A stretch of 64,000 nt of DNA from Polynucleobacter arcticus (GTDB taxonomy: Bacteria > Pseudomonadota > Gammaproteobacteria > Burkholderiales > Burkholderiaceae), in the NCBI RefSeq assembly GCF_013307205.1, contig NZ_CP028940.1:186001-250000 (forward strand). The letters run 5' to 3'. The notes beneath the pieces are model-generated. The model had not been told where the DNA came from. It was given only the letters and a program-made list of their open reading frames with translations, and ran no database searches. The position numbers and the translations under genes were made by a program. Numbering within the stretch: the stretch's first letter is position 1; every line of letters begins with the position of its first letter. Positions 27,128-39,067 of the stretch are shown here, in pieces.

Positions 27128-27872
27128 GCATTTCTAGGTCCCAAATACTGTGAACGGCCGTGATCGCTACGATTCCCGCAGTCTCGGTGCGCAATACTCG
27201 ACTACCCAAAGAGACTATTTGATAGCCTGCAGTTTGAGCTTGCGCTTCCTCCTCCGGCGAGTAGCCACCTTCAGGTCCAATCATCAAGACAACATCCTGC
27301 GGTGGGTTTCCCATCAACACTGAATACAGACTTTTATTGCCATCAGGGCTTAAAAGTAGTTTAAGTGCCGCTTTTTGTGGCTTTTGTAGGTAACTATCAA
27401 AATTTTGGACGGGTTCTACAGCAGCAAGCACAGTGCGGTCACATTGTTCGCAGGCTGCTTGAACAATCCCCTCCCAATGCAAAAGACGCTTCTGAGCACG
27501 CTCAGCGTCACTAGATCGCGTTAATTTGATGACCGAGCGCTCACATTGCAAGGGTGCAATGACCTGAGCACCAGTCTCGATAGCCTTTTCAACGATCCAA
27601 TCCATTTTGTCCCCGCCAGCAAGACCTTGGGCTAGGGTGATGGCATATGGGCTCTCGCGGTGGGTATCAAGGCGTATCTGGCTAAGTTCAGCTTCACCGG
27701 TTTTATTGCCTAAGGAGAGCAATTTTGCTTGGGCAACCTGACCTTTGCCATCAAAGATGGGGAAGTATTCACCCACTTGAATACGACGAACGCGCAAATG
27801 ATGGGCAAGCTCAGGAGTGAGGAAGTTGGGCTTTTCGGTTTCCCATGGCCCGGGAAGATAAAATTGAGGCAT
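27111..27872 (-). CDS. rsmE: 16S rRNA (uracil-1498-N3)-methyltransferase
   Basis: RsmE is a SPOUT-class enzyme that methylates U1498 of 16S rRNA. The 253-residue protein has an N-terminal PUA-like domain (HHLRVRRIQVGEYFPIFDGKGQ) and the knotted SAM site at the C-terminus: VVLMIGPEGGYSPEEEA and SLGSRVLRTETAGIVAI. It is divergent from tkt, with 43 bp between starts. Confidence 0.95.
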   Translation of the reverse strand: MPQFYLPGPWETEKPNFLTPELAHHLRVRRIQVGEYFPIFDGKGQVAQAKLLSLGNKTGEAELSQIRLDTHRESPYAITLAQGLAGGDKMDWIVEKAIETGAQVIAPLQCERSVIKLTRSSDAERAQKRLLHWEGIVQAACEQCDRTVLAAVEPVQNFDSYLQKPQKAALKLLLSPDGNKSLYSVLMGNPPQDVVLMIGPEGGYSPEEEAQAQTAGYQIVSLGSRVLRTETAGIVAITAVHSIWDLEMQNRLK

Positions 27873-27915
27873 TACCGAAATATAGCTAATTAATTTTCCA
27901 GAGACCCAATTTACG

Positions 27916-29913
27916 ATGTCAAACCTTCAAATTCGTATGGCCAATGCCATTCGCGCTTTATCCATGGATGCAGTTCAACAAGCCAATTCTGGTCATCCAG
28001 GGATGCCGATGGGTATGGCCGATATTGCGGTTGGTCTTTGGAATGAACATTTGCAACACAATCCGACAGATCCACATTGGATCAATCGCGACCGTTTTGT
28101 TTTATCAAATGGCCACGGATCAATGTTGTTGTATTCCTTATTGCATTTGACTGGCTATGACTTGCCGATGAGCGAGTTGAAAAATTTCCGTCAGTTACAT
28201 AGCAAAACTGCTGGCCATCCCGAGTATGGAATTACTCCGGGCGTAGAAACCACTACTGGTCCTTTGGGTCAGGGAATTTCAAATGCAGTGGGCATGGCGC
28301 TTGCGGAAAAATTATTAGCGGAAGAATTTAATCGCCCAGGCCATGACATTGTGAATCACTACACCTATGTATTTTTGGGTGATGGTTGCTTGATGGAGGG
28401 CATTAGTCATGAAGTATGTTCATTGGCTGGCACACTCAAGCTGAATAAACTAATTGCGTTGTGGGATGACAATGGTATTTCGATTGATGGCAAAGTGGTT
28501 TCTTGGTTTAACGAAGATACGCCAAAGCGTTTTGAGGCATACGGCTGGAATGTATTGCGCGATGTTGATGGCCATGATGCGGAAGCCATCTCAAGCGCTA
28601 TTTCGAAAGCAAAGAAGAGCGATAAGCCTACCTTGATTTGTTGCAAGACGGCGATTGGCCAGGGTTCGCCCAATATGGCAGGTAGCGATAAGGTACATGG
28701 CTCTCCATTGGGTGCTGCTGAAATTGCTGCAACCCGTGTTGCATTGAATTGGCCTTATGCACCTTTTGAAATTCCCAAAGATATTTATGCGGCTTGGGAT
28801 TTTAAGAAACGCGGTCAAGCTGCTGAGCATGAGTGGAATAAAGAGTTCCAAGCGTACAAAAATAAGTACCCGGAATTGGCTTCTGAATTACAACGTCGCA
28901 TGCAGGGTGACTTATCCGAAGATTTCTCATCTACTTTGGATGCTTATTTAAAGACTTGTGAAACAAAAGCAGAAACGATCGCCACTCGTAAGGCCAGTCA
29001 AAATGCAATCGAAGCATTAGCTCCAGCCCTGCCCGAATTTATGGGCGGCTCTGCTGACTTAACGGGCTCTAACTTAACCAATTGGTCTTCATGCAAGGCT
29101 GTGCGTGCTGATCAGTGGGGTAACCATATTAATTATGGCGTTCGTGAATTTGGTATGAGTGCCATCATGAATGGCATTGCTTTGCACGGTGGTTACATTC
29201 CGTTTGGAGGCACCTTCTTAACCTTCTCTGATTACAGTCGTAATGCTTTGCGTATGGCTGCATTGATGAAGTTGCGTAGCATTTTTGTTTTCACGCATGA
29301 CTCTATTGGCCTGGGTGAGGATGGTCCAACACATCAATCCGTTGAGCATGTGGCCAGCTTGCGCTTGATTCCGAATTTGATGGTGTGGCGTCCATGCGAT
29401 ACCACTGAAAGTGCGGTAGCTTGGGGATCTGCGATTGAGCGTAAGCATGGCCCAAGCGCCTTAATCTTTAGTCGTCAAAATTGCCCATTTGTTTCACGTA
29501 ATCGTCAGCAGGTGAAAGATATTGCACGTGGTGGATATGTATTACGTGATCCTAAGACTGCAAAAATCGATGCCGTCATTATTGCAACTGGCTCTGAAAT
29601 TGCTTTGGCTTTGCAAACTGCGGAGCGTTTAGAGGGTGAGGGCTTTGGAATCCGTGTGGTGTCGATTCCTTCAACCACAGTATTTGATCAACAAGATTCT
29701 GCTTACAAAGCAAAAGTCTTGCCTGCAGATATTCCACGTATTGCGGTTGAAGCAGGCGTGAGTGATTTCTGGTGGAAGTATGGTTGTGCAGCGGTGCATG
29801 GTGTCGATACCTTCGGTGAATCTGCGCCTGCGCCAGTGCTGTATGAATACTTCGGCTTAACGGTGGATCAAATCTCTAAAACCGTGAAGCAATGTATTGC
29901 TAAGAAAAAATAA
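27916..29913 (+). CDS. tkt: transketolase
   Basis: Transketolase moves two-carbon units between sugar phosphates in the pentose-phosphate pathway using thiamine diphosphate. The 665-residue length is standard. It shows [16 protein letters not shown], the [14 protein letters not shown] loop, the ThDP signature [12 protein letters not shown] ... [10 protein letters not shown], and the pyrimidine-domain motifs [16 protein letters not shown] and [15 protein letters not shown]. gapA follows 40 bp downstream, so the two are probably cotranscribed. Confidence 0.97.
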   Translation: MSNLQIRMANAIRALSMDAVQQANSGHPGMPMGMADIAVGLWNEHLQHNPTDPHWINRDRFVLSNGHGSMLLYSLLHLTGYDLPMSELKNFRQLHSKTAGHPEYGITPGVETTTGPLGQGISNAVGMALAEKLLAEEFNRPGHDIVNHYTYVFLGDGCLMEGISHEVCSLAGTLKLNKLIALWDDNGISIDGKVVSWFNEDTPKRFEAYGWNVLRDVDGHDAEAISSAISKAKKSDKPTLICCKTAIGQGSPNMAGSDKVHGSPLGAAEIAATRVALNWPYAPFEIPKDIYAAWDFKKRGQAAEHEWNKEFQAYKNKYPELASELQRRMQGDLSEDFSSTLDAYLKTCETKAETIATRKASQNAIEALAPALPEFMGGSADLTGSNLTNWSSCKAVRADQWGNHINYGVREFGMSAIMNGIALHGGYIPFGGTFLTFSDYSRNALRMAALMKLRSIFVFTHDSIGLGEDGPTHQSVEHVASLRLIPNLMVWRPCDTTESAVAWGSAIERKHGPSALIFSRQNCPFVSRNRQQVKDIARGGYVLRDPKTAKIDAVIIATGSEIALALQTAERLEGEGFGIRVVSIPSTTVFDQQDSAYKAKVLPADIPRIAVEAGVSDFWWKYGCAAVHGVDTFGESAPAPVLYEYFGLTVDQISKTVKQCIAKKK

Positions 29914-29953
29914 CGTATCAGTTTAAGAATTTAATATTAGTTAGGGGAATGGA

Positions 29954-30982
29954 ATGACAATTCGTGTCGCAATTAATGGTTATGGTCGTATTGGCCGCAT
30001 GGTCTTGCGTGCTTTATATGAAGATCAAGTCAATGGCAAGCCAAGACGCGATATTCAGATTGTGGCAATTAATGCCATGGGCGATATCGATATCAACGCC
30101 CATTTAACGCAATATGATTCTGCACATGGTCGGTTTCCTGCTCAAGTAACAGTAGACGGCGATTGCATGGTGGTCAATGGCGATCGCATCAAAATGTTCT
30201 CCACTCGTAATCCTTTGGAAACTCCATGGGGTGAATTGGGTGTAGATTTAGTTTTGGAGTGCTCTGGTAAATTCACTTCAAAAGAAAAAGCCATGGTGCA
30301 TATCTCCCAGGGCGCGAAAAAGGTATTAATTTCTGCGCCAGGTGAAAAAGATGTGGATGCCACGATTGTGTATGGCGTTAATCAACAAGTCTTAAAGCCA
30401 AGCGATATCGTAGTTTCTAATGCAAGCTGTACAACGAACTGTTTAGCGCCATTGGTCAAACCATTGCTGGAAAAAATTGGTATTGAGTCTGGCCTAATGA
30501 CAACGATCCATGCGTTTACCAATGATCAGGTTCTCACTGACGTTTATCACAAGGATATGCGTCGCGCGCGTTCCGCAGTGACCAGCATGATTCCGACTAA
30601 GACCGGAGCTGCAAAAGCGGTCGGTTTGGTATTGCCAGCTTTGGCAGGTCGCTTTGATGGTTTTGCTATGCGTGTGCCGGTAATTAATGTTTCTGTTGTG
30701 GATTTAACTTTTGCTGCTAGCCGTGCCACCAGTGTAGATGAGGTCAATTCGATCCTAAAGGCTGCCAGCGAAGGTGAATTGAAGGGTATTTTGGGATTCA
30801 ATACATTGCCACTGGTTTCAATTGACTTCAATCACGACCCACGTCCCAGTATTTACGATGCCTCCCAAACGCGTGTTTCAGCCGATGGCAAGCTTGTTAA
30901 GGTATTGGCTTGGTATGACAATGAGTGGGGTTATTCGGTGCAGATGTTAAATGCAGCGGAAGCTTTGATGGCGGTAAAGTAA
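29954..30982 (+). CDS. gapA: glyceraldehyde-3-phosphate dehydrogenase, type I
   Basis: GapA oxidises glyceraldehyde 3-phosphate in glycolysis or runs in reverse in gluconeogenesis. The 342-residue protein has the NAD fold start [15 protein letters not shown], the active-site motif [12 protein letters not shown] with catalytic C159, and the C-terminal [23 protein letters not shown] ribosome region precedes the ATG. Its natural terminator downstream has been split by an insertion sequence. Confidence 0.97.
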   Translation: MTIRVAINGYGRIGRMVLRALYEDQVNGKPRRDIQIVAINAMGDIDINAHLTQYDSAHGRFPAQVTVDGDCMVVNGDRIKMFSTRNPLETPWGELGVDLVLECSGKFTSKEKAMVHISQGAKKVLISAPGEKDVDATIVYGVNQQVLKPSDIVVSNASCTTNCLAPLVKPLLEKIGIESGLMTTIHAFTNDQVLTDVYHKDMRRARSAVTSMIPTKTGAAKAVGLVLPALAGRFDGFAMRVPVINVSVVDLTFAASRATSVDEVNSILKAASEGELKGILGFNTLPLVSIDFNHDPRPSIYDASQTRVSADGKLVKVLAWYDNEWGYSVQMLNAAEALMAVK

Positions 30983-31024
30983 GCTGCTATTACTTAAAAG
31001 TCGATAAAAGTTGGCTTTATCTGT

Positions 31025-31036
31025 AAAAAAGACCTC
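31025..31036 (+). terminator. left arm of the gapA/fur terminator, separated by the IS
   Basis: AAAAAAGACCTC lies 43 bp after gapA. Its partner arm AAGGTCTTTTTT is at 32490-32501 on the other side of the IS. Without the IS and one AATT copy, the two arms would form an 11-bp stem (AAAAAAGACCT with AGGTCTTTTTT) with a CAATTA loop. Confidence 0.8.
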
Positions 31037-31040
31037 AATT
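31037..31040. repeat. target-site duplication AATT, left copy
   Basis: AATT directly precedes the left IS end (TGAACTG...) and is repeated directly after the right end at 32486-32489. Four bases is within the 3-5 bp range of IS3-family elements. Confidence 0.7.
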
Positions 31041-31071
31041 TGAACTGACCCACAAAAGCTGGACAGTTTAA

Positions 31072-31872
31072 TTAGGTTAGCACGAGGGATTGAGTTCGGT
31101 AATTAACTGGACTTAATCCCTTTAGCTTTTGTTTGATCCGATCATGGTTGTAGTAGTCGATGTATTCCCTCAGTTGCGCTTTAAATAATTCGATAGTCTC
31201 AAACTTCTGTTGGTAGAAGAACTCGGTCTTCATCACTCCAAACCAGTTTTCCATGACAGCGTTATCCAAGCAATTACCTTTCCTGGACATGCTCTGAGTA
31301 ATGCCTTGCTGGTGCAGGGCCTGCTGATAAATACCCATCCGGTATTGCCAGCCTTGGTCTGAGTGCAGCATGGGTTTATCTTTTGGTTTTAGTTGCTTAA
31401 AAGCTTTTTGGAGCATCTGCATGACTGAGCTAATCTGTGGTCGATCCGCAATCTCATAGGAGATGATCTCTTGGTTATATAGATCTAAGATGGGTGAGAG
31501 ATACACCTTCTGCCCTCCGATATTGAACTCGGTGACATCAGTAACCCACTTTTGATTGGGTTTGCTAGCTACAAAGTGGCGCTCTAGCAAGTTGGGGGCT
31601 ACCTTACCCACAGACCCCTTATAAGACTGGTAGCGCTTAGGGCGAACGGTGGATTTGAGTCCAAGTTGTCCCATGAGCTTTTGTACAGTCTTAGGATCAA
31701 GGTAGTGTTGCAAGTTACCGAGCTCCAAATGGACTCGCCGATAACCATAGCGCCCTTTGTGGCGATGGTAGATGGCGCTGATCTGGGTCTTGACTGCAAG
31801 ATAGGGATCAGTCTGCTTACTAAGCCCCACCTGGTAGTAATAAACACTTCTAGCCATCTTGGCGACAGCCAA
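31072..31872 (-). CDS. IS150-type transposase OrfB (DDE integrase domain)
   Basis: The 266-residue OrfB carries the rve integrase core of IS3-family transposases. The catalytic triad is D112 (VTDVTEF), D172 (LHSDQGWQYR) and E208 (CLDNAVMENWFG), with 35 residues between the second aspartate and the glutamate. The N-terminal part (YGYRRVHLEL) is the HTH_21-like region. The reading frame is open upstream of this ATG and joins orfA by -1 frameshift to give the full OrfAB transposase of about 450 residues; OrfB alone may not be made. Confidence 0.93.
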   Translation of the reverse strand: MAVAKMARSVYYYQVGLSKQTDPYLAVKTQISAIYHRHKGRYGYRRVHLELGNLQHYLDPKTVQKLMGQLGLKSTVRPKRYQSYKGSVGKVAPNLLERHFVASKPNQKWVTDVTEFNIGGQKVYLSPILDLYNQEIISYEIADRPQISSVMQMLQKAFKQLKPKDKPMLHSDQGWQYRMGIYQQALHQQGITQSMSRKGNCLDNAVMENWFGVMKTEFFYQQKFETIELFKAQLREYIDYYNHDRIKQKLKGLSPVNYRTQSLVLT

Positions 31873-31910
31873 GATGATCTGTAAGGGGTATTGCTGCCTT
31901 AACTCAGTAA

Positions 31911-32432
31911 TTACTTGGGCTTGTTCTTGCTTGCCAAGTGTTTTTGCTGGGCTAAGGCCTCGAGCTTTTTTAGGTAATCAGTCTCCACCCTGCGGTACTC
32001 AAGCTCTTGCATGAGCTCTTGTGGAGTCATCTGGGTCACCGGCTTATTAGTCGGAATAAATGGTTTACAGGGTTTTGACATGGGTGGCCGTCCCTTGGGC
32101 TTAGGTTCTAGGGCTGTGATACCGCCTTCATTGTAAAGACGTTGCCATTGACCAATCGTGCTGGGTGCGGGGATATTAAAGTGGGCTGCCGCTTGATTAA
32201 TGGAGAGCTGGTGCTGCCCCATATGCTGCAAGACAGATAGCTTGAAGGTAGGCGTGTACTGGACGTAACTCTGATTGAGGCTGTGTGGGCCATGGGCTTT
32301 GTAAGCATGAACCCATTTGCGAACATAGGCGTATTTAACGCCGTATTGATCTCCAATAGTTTTAAAACCACCCCTACCGGAGAGGTAATGCTGAATAACT
32401 ACTAGCTTAAACTCTTTGCTGTATTTGGACAT
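31911..32432 (-). CDS. IS150-type transposase OrfA (DNA-binding helix-turn-helix)
   Basis: The 173-residue OrfA has two helix-turn-helix-like units (KLVVIQHYLSGRGGFKTIGD... and KLSVLQHMGQHQLSINQAA...), a proline-rich spacer and a C-terminal coiled segment (QELMQELEYRRVETDYLKKLEALAQQ) that in IS3 elements acts as a leucine zipper. It begins 53 bp inside the right end of the element. Its last part contains the slippage site. Confidence 0.92.
   Translation of the reverse strand: MSKYSKEFKLVVIQHYLSGRGGFKTIGDQYGVKYAYVRKWVHAYKAHGPHSLNQSYVQYTPTFKLSVLQHMGQHQLSINQAAAHFNIPAPSTIGQWQRLYNEGGITALEPKPKGRPPMSKPCKPFIPTNKPVTQMTPQELMQELEYRRVETDYLKKLEALAQQKHLASKNKPK
31965..31971 (-). promoter_or_regulatory. programmed -1 frameshift site A-AAA-AAG in orfA
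   Basis: On the minus strand the codons CTA AAA AAG contain the heptamer A AAA AAG in the correct frame for -1 slippage. The -1 frame from here is open to the end of orfB. This is the standard mechanism for making IS3-family OrfAB transposase. Confidence 0.8.
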
Positions 32433-32485
32433 GAGACTGACCCTGTTGAGTTGGATTGGGTGTCCAACTTTTGTGGGTCAGTTCA

Positions 32486-32489
32486 AATT
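32486..32489. repeat. target-site duplication AATT, right copy
   Basis: This is the second copy of the AATT that precedes the left IS end at 31037-31040. Confidence 0.7.
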
Positions 32490-32501
32490 AAGGTCTTTTT
32501 T
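32490..32501 (-). terminator. right arm of the gapA/fur terminator, separated by the IS
   Basis: AAGGTCTTTTTT complements the arm at 31025-31036. It would have ended fur transcripts on the minus strand as well as gapA transcripts on the plus strand. Alone it cannot form the hairpin. Confidence 0.75.
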
Positions 32502-32575
32502 CATTATGTGAGTCTAATTACAAATAATTGAAGTGGGATTTTTGGGGAAATACTCAATTAGAAGTTAAAAATACA

Positions 32576-33028
32576 TTAAACCTTCTGCTTATTGCGGCAA
32601 TTTTTCTTCTGGCAGTGGCCATACATCGCTAAAGAGTGTTCTTGAAGCTTAAAACCGAGGTTTTTAGCGATATCGCGTTGCCTTTTTTCAATGGCTTCAT
32701 CCATAAATTCCTCAACATGCCCACAATCTAAGCACACTAGATGGTCATGATGCTGGCCTTCATTGAGCTCATAAATGGCTCGACTGTCCCCTTTGCTAGA
32801 TTCAAAGTGGCTGCGGAGCAGAAGTCCTGCCTGTTCAAACTGGGTTAAAACGCGATAAACCGTCGCTAGGCCGATTTCTTTGTCATCCTTGGCTAGGGCC
32901 ATAAAGATGTCTTCAGCGCTAAAGTGGGTGCCACCATTTTGATGAAAAAAGTCCAATATTTTCATACGAGGACCGGTAGCTTTGAGACCAATATCGCGTA
33001 AATTTGCTGGAGTAGAGTTTTGGTTCAT
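32576..33028 (-). CDS. fur: ferric uptake regulator Fur
   Basis: Fur is an iron-responsive repressor of iron uptake genes. The winged helix (LKATGPRMKILDFFHQ ... HFSAEDIFMALA ... IGLATVYRVLTQFEQAGLL) is followed by the metal-binding region GQHHDHLVCLDCGHVEEF with the CxxC pair, and a C-terminal second cysteine pair (GHCQKKNC). I chose ATG 33028 (150 residues); ATG 33034 adds two residues and the still earlier start does not fit the family. It is divergent from bamE, a common betaproteobacterial arrangement. Confidence 0.95.
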   Translation of the reverse strand: MNQNSTPANLRDIGLKATGPRMKILDFFHQNGGTHFSAEDIFMALAKDDKEIGLATVYRVLTQFEQAGLLLRSHFESSKGDSRAIYELNEGQHHDHLVCLDCGHVEEFMDEAIEKRQRDIAKNLGFKLQEHSLAMYGHCQKKNCRNKQKV

Positions 33029-33077
33029 ATTCATGGGTTTGGGAGCTAAAATCAATGTCTTAATGATACGGCCTGCC

Positions 33078-33797
33078 ATGCAAAATTGCCTTCGACTTTT
33101 TATGAGTTTTTTCTATTCCATTTCAGGGATTTTTCGCCACATCCGTTCAGGCTTTCTAATTGCCTTAATTGGTGGGGCACTAAGCTTAGCCGGCTGTACG
33201 AGCGCTGTGGACGATACCCAGCGTGCTTGGATGAATAAAGTCTTTAGACCTTACGTTCCCGATGTGGTGCAAGGCAACTTTATTTCCAGTGAGCAATATG
33301 CCAAATTGCAGGTCGGCCAAAGTCGCGAGCAAGTTCGCCAAATATTGGGCACGCCCTTATTGGCCAGCTATTTCCATGCGAATCGATGGGATTATGTTTT
33401 TGAATTCAAGCGCGCAAATCAGGTCATGGGCAAAGAGCGTCGTGTGACGGTATTTTTCGAAGGCGATAAGTTGGTGAAGTTTCAGGGTGATGCTTTGCCA
33501 ACTGATGTCGAGTTGGTTGCTGAGATTGATGGCTATGCAAAAACAAAGCGCTCATTTTGGGATGTAGTGACAGGCTCTAATAAGCCTCCAGTAACTATCC
33601 CTTTGCAGCAGCCTGAATTGTTAGTGCCTAGTCCAACCAATAATTTGCCTGCTGGTGCTAGCCCTGCTGTGCCTGCAGCCAGCACGAGTAGCTCATTTTG
33701 GGACTTTTTTAGTTTTTCAAAAAAATCACCAGAGACTCAGTCCCCACAGTTAGGTCCTGGCTCCTTGAACATTCCGCAAGCCAGTGAAGCTAAATAG
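33078..33797 (+). CDS. bamE: outer membrane assembly lipoprotein BamE with long C-terminal extension
   Basis: BamE is a lipoprotein of the BAM complex that folds outer-membrane proteins. A signal segment ends in the lipobox LAGC, with the cysteine about 40 residues from ATG 33078 (or about 32 from ATG 33102). The SmpA/OmlA domain follows: FRPYVPDVVQGNFISSEQYAKLQVGQSREQVRQILGTPLL ... RWDYVFEFKR. E. coli BamE has 113 residues; this protein has about 239, because of a Pro/Ser-rich tail holding two SFWD motifs (SFWDVVTG and SFWDFFSFS). dapB follows after 55 bp. Confidence 0.9.
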   Translation: MQNCLRLFMSFFYSISGIFRHIRSGFLIALIGGALSLAGCTSAVDDTQRAWMNKVFRPYVPDVVQGNFISSEQYAKLQVGQSREQVRQILGTPLLASYFHANRWDYVFEFKRANQVMGKERRVTVFFEGDKLVKFQGDALPTDVELVAEIDGYAKTKRSFWDVVTGSNKPPVTIPLQQPELLVPSPTNNLPAGASPAVPAASTSSSFWDFFSFSKKSPETQSPQLGPGSLNIPQASEAK

Positions 33798-33852
33798 AGA
33801 TTACTTTCGTGTTGATGCTGAGTATTTCCTATCGGCAAACCTTGAATAAGAA

Positions 33853-34668
33853 ATGAAGATGCCAATGATGAAGATCGCAATTGCCGGTGCAACCGGGCGC
33901 ATGGGAAGAATGTTAATCGAGGCCGTTCTGAGTAGCCCCGATGCTGAGCTAGTTGGGGCACTTGAACACGATACATGCCAATTGCTGGGTGAAGATGCCG
34001 GTGCATTCTTGGGCAAGAAAACAGGTGTAGCAATCACTGCAGATATTACAAAAGCTTTAAGCGGCGCTGAATTTTTAATTGACTTCACTCGTCCAGAAGG
34101 CACGATGGCCCATTTAGCGGTGGCGCAAAAGACCGGCAGCAAAATGATTATCGGCACAACAGGCTTGAGTCCTGAGCAGATTGCTGCTTTGAAAAAAGCC
34201 GCTGAAAATTTAGCAATCGTTTTTGCACCCAACATGAGTGTGGGTGTAAATGTCACCTTCAAGTTATTGGAGATCGCCGCAAAAATGCTGAACGAAGGTT
34301 ATGACATCGAAATTATTGAGGCCCATCATCGCCACAAAGTAGATGCACCATCAGGTACTGCGCTCAGAATGGGTGAAGTGATTGCTGATGCGCTAGGTGA
34401 GAAGTTAGATGATGTCGCCGTTTACGCCAGAGAAGGCCATACAGGCGAGCGTAAGCCAGGATCAATTGGTTTTGCAACCATTCGTGGCGGAGATATTGTT
34501 GGTGATCACACAGTGTTATTCGCTGGAGAGGGTGAGCGTATCGAGATTAGCCATAAATCGTCTAGTCGTCAGTCATACGCCCAGGGATCTTTGCGCGCCG
34601 CACGTTTTTTGAAGCACCAAAGTTCTGGTCTACATGATATGCAGGATGTGCTTGGCTTACGTAAGTAA
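33853..34668 (+). CDS. dapB: 4-hydroxy-tetrahydrodipicolinate reductase
   Basis: DapB makes tetrahydrodipicolinate for lysine and meso-diaminopimelate. The 271-residue protein begins with the nucleotide-binding loop [14 protein letters not shown], has the active-site segment [21 protein letters not shown] with the paired histidines and lysine, and ends in the usual [14 protein letters not shown] 33853 and ATG 33868 are both possible; I took the first. Expression with bamE and leuS is plausible from the short gaps. Confidence 0.96.
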   Translation: MKMPMMKIAIAGATGRMGRMLIEAVLSSPDAELVGALEHDTCQLLGEDAGAFLGKKTGVAITADITKALSGAEFLIDFTRPEGTMAHLAVAQKTGSKMIIGTTGLSPEQIAALKKAAENLAIVFAPNMSVGVNVTFKLLEIAAKMLNEGYDIEIIEAHHRHKVDAPSGTALRMGEVIADALGEKLDDVAVYAREGHTGERKPGSIGFATIRGGDIVGDHTVLFAGEGERIEISHKSSSRQSYAQGSLRAARFLKHQSSGLHDMQDVLGLRK

Positions 34669-34704
34669 CTAACTAATAAAAATAGAAGAAAAGAGTTGTA
34701 TTGA

Positions 34705-37374
<2,670 letters not shown>

Positions 37375-37398
37375 GACATCCACTACAAGACTATAGAC

Positions 37399-37926
37399 AT
37401 GAGCGTAAATACCCTTCGACGAACTGTGCTTGGTTTATTTGCACTAGCGCCAATCAGTGGCTTGGTGGCTTGCGGCTATCGTTTACGTGGGATGGTGGAT
37501 TTGCCATTTAAAGTGATCGCTATTACCGGTAGTCCATCACCGCCTTTACGTACGGATTTACAAACAGCAATTTTGACCGGTACGGATGCGAAAGTAGCTA
37601 TCAATCCTAAGGATGCCGATCTCATTCTAGACATTATCAGTGATCTGAATGGCCGTGAGATCCTGGCCTATAACTCGAATGGTCAAGTTTCCGCCTATCG
37701 TCTAAACATCCGAGTTGGATTTAGGGCGTATGACAATGCTGGAGCTGATGTTGTGCCTGAAGCTGAGATCTATATGACTCGCGATATGGATTTCTCGGTA
37801 TCTACGGTTTTAGCGACTGATGTTCAGATGCAGCAGTTTCTGTCTTTGATGCGTCGTGATCTTGCAGTTCAGATTCTGCGTCGTGTCTCTGCATCTGCTC
37901 GAGCACCACGGGCTCGAAGCTTTTAA
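37399..37926 (+). CDS. lptE: LPS-assembly lipoprotein LptE
   Basis: LptE plugs the LptD barrel that inserts lipopolysaccharide in the outer membrane. The 175-residue protein has a lipoprotein signal ending LVAC (C25) followed by GYRLRG, the usual LptE start. The ILAYNSNGQVSAYRLNIRVGFRAYD segment and the C-terminal helix match the family. Position between leuS and holA supports the call. Confidence 0.93.
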   Translation: MSVNTLRRTVLGLFALAPISGLVACGYRLRGMVDLPFKVIAITGSPSPPLRTDLQTAILTGTDAKVAINPKDADLILDIISDLNGREILAYNSNGQVSAYRLNIRVGFRAYDNAGADVVPEAEIYMTRDMDFSVSTVLATDVQMQQFLSLMRRDLAVQILRRVSASARAPRARSF

Positions 37927-37945
37927 AGAATGATGACTCAATCGC

Positions 37946-39007
37946 ATGGTTAAGAGCGATGCCCTGCAGGTTCATTTGAAGTCGCTAAATTCTGCGGCCT
38001 CATTAAAGCCCTTGTATATATTTAGTGGCGATGAGCCTCTCCTAATGATGGAGGCTATGGATCAGTTGCGCGCTAGTGCTAAAAAATTGGGCTATACAGA
38101 TCGTGAAGTCTTGTTGCAAGAGCGGGGATTTGATTGGGGCGCTTTACTCAGTGCTGGACAAACCATGTCCTTGTTTGGAGATAAACGCTGGGTAGAGTTG
38201 CGTATACCAACAGGTAAGCCAGGGCGGGATGGTGCTGAAGCACTCAAACAGTTTTCCGCTCAAATGGAATCTCAAGTAGTAGGATCAGAGGGCCCTGACA
38301 CGATTTTCTGCATCATTCTGCCCAAGTTAGATGGCAAGACCAAAACCTCCGCCTGGTTTAGTGCTCTGGATGATGTGGGGATGGCCATTCAATTGGACTC
38401 TTTGGATCGCGCTCAGCTACCACAATGGATTTTAGGGCGGCTGAAAAAGCAGGGTCAAGAGGTTCAGGCAGGTCCTGAGGGGCAGAGGGCCTTAGCTTTC
38501 ATTGCTGAGCAGGTAGAGGGCAACCTGATTGCTGCCCATCAAGAAATTCAGAAGCTGGGTTTATTGCATCCAGATGGTGTTCTGACTGAAGAGCAAATTC
38601 GGTCTGCGATTTTGAAAGTAGCGCGCTATAACGTTTTTGAGCTTACTGAGGCAATGCTCGCTGGGGATTTGGCGCGGCTCAATCGGATGCTGGACGGTCT
38701 CAAAGGTGAGGGCGAGCCTTTGGTCTTGATTCTGTGGAGCGTAACTGAAGAGCTTCGGATACTATCGAAACTCAAGGCTGCAAGTGATGCTGGAGAGTCA
38801 GTGCAAAATTTAATGCGTACCAACCGAATTTGGGGTAATAAGGAGCGTTTGTATCCTATGGCCCTTAAACGAGTTCAGCCCGTGAGGTTACGTAGAGCCA
38901 TGCAGGTAGCAGCAGGTTTAGATCGTCAAGCCAAAGGATTGTATGCGGCAGAGTTGCCGGCAGATCCTTGGGATGGTTTGCGTTTAGTGGGTAACCTTTT
39001 ACGCTAA
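37946..39007 (+). CDS. holA: DNA polymerase III delta subunit
   Basis: HolA opens and loads the sliding clamp as part of the clamp loader. The 353-residue protein shows the family's start (LKPLYIFSGDEPLLMMEAMDQLR), a degenerate AAA+ core without a working P-loop, and the C-terminal helical collar region (ILWSVTEELRILSKLKAA). It is 19 bp behind lptE. Confidence 0.94.
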   Translation: MVKSDALQVHLKSLNSAASLKPLYIFSGDEPLLMMEAMDQLRASAKKLGYTDREVLLQERGFDWGALLSAGQTMSLFGDKRWVELRIPTGKPGRDGAEALKQFSAQMESQVVGSEGPDTIFCIILPKLDGKTKTSAWFSALDDVGMAIQLDSLDRAQLPQWILGRLKKQGQEVQAGPEGQRALAFIAEQVEGNLIAAHQEIQKLGLLHPDGVLTEEQIRSAILKVARYNVFELTEAMLAGDLARLNRMLDGLKGEGEPLVLILWSVTEELRILSKLKAASDAGESVQNLMRTNRIWGNKERLYPMALKRVQPVRLRRAMQVAAGLDRQAKGLYAAELPADPWDGLRLVGNLLR

Positions 39008-39067
39008 AAGTATTCGGATATTTGAAATAGACATTAGCTAACAATTTTCATTACACATAGTCAAGAT

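Larger units (their letters stand above)
31041..32485 (-). mobile_element. IS150-type insertion sequence (IS3 family), complete
   Basis: A 1445-bp element bounded by 25-bp terminal inverted repeats with one mismatch (31041-31065 and 32461-32485), starting TGAACTGACCCACAAAAG and ending with CA as usual for the group. It contains overlapping orfA and orfB in -1 relation, with an A-AAA-AAG slippage site, as in IS150. Both frames are intact, the IR is nearly perfect and the target duplication is preserved, so the insertion looks recent and the element possibly active. Confidence 0.93.

Noticed and set aside
31038..32488. Three-base target duplication with IS ends one base further out (TTGAAC...GTTCAA)
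   Set aside because: With those ends the flanks would be AAT and ATT, which are not identical. Ends at TGAAC...GTTCA give identical AATT copies and the usual TG...CA termini.
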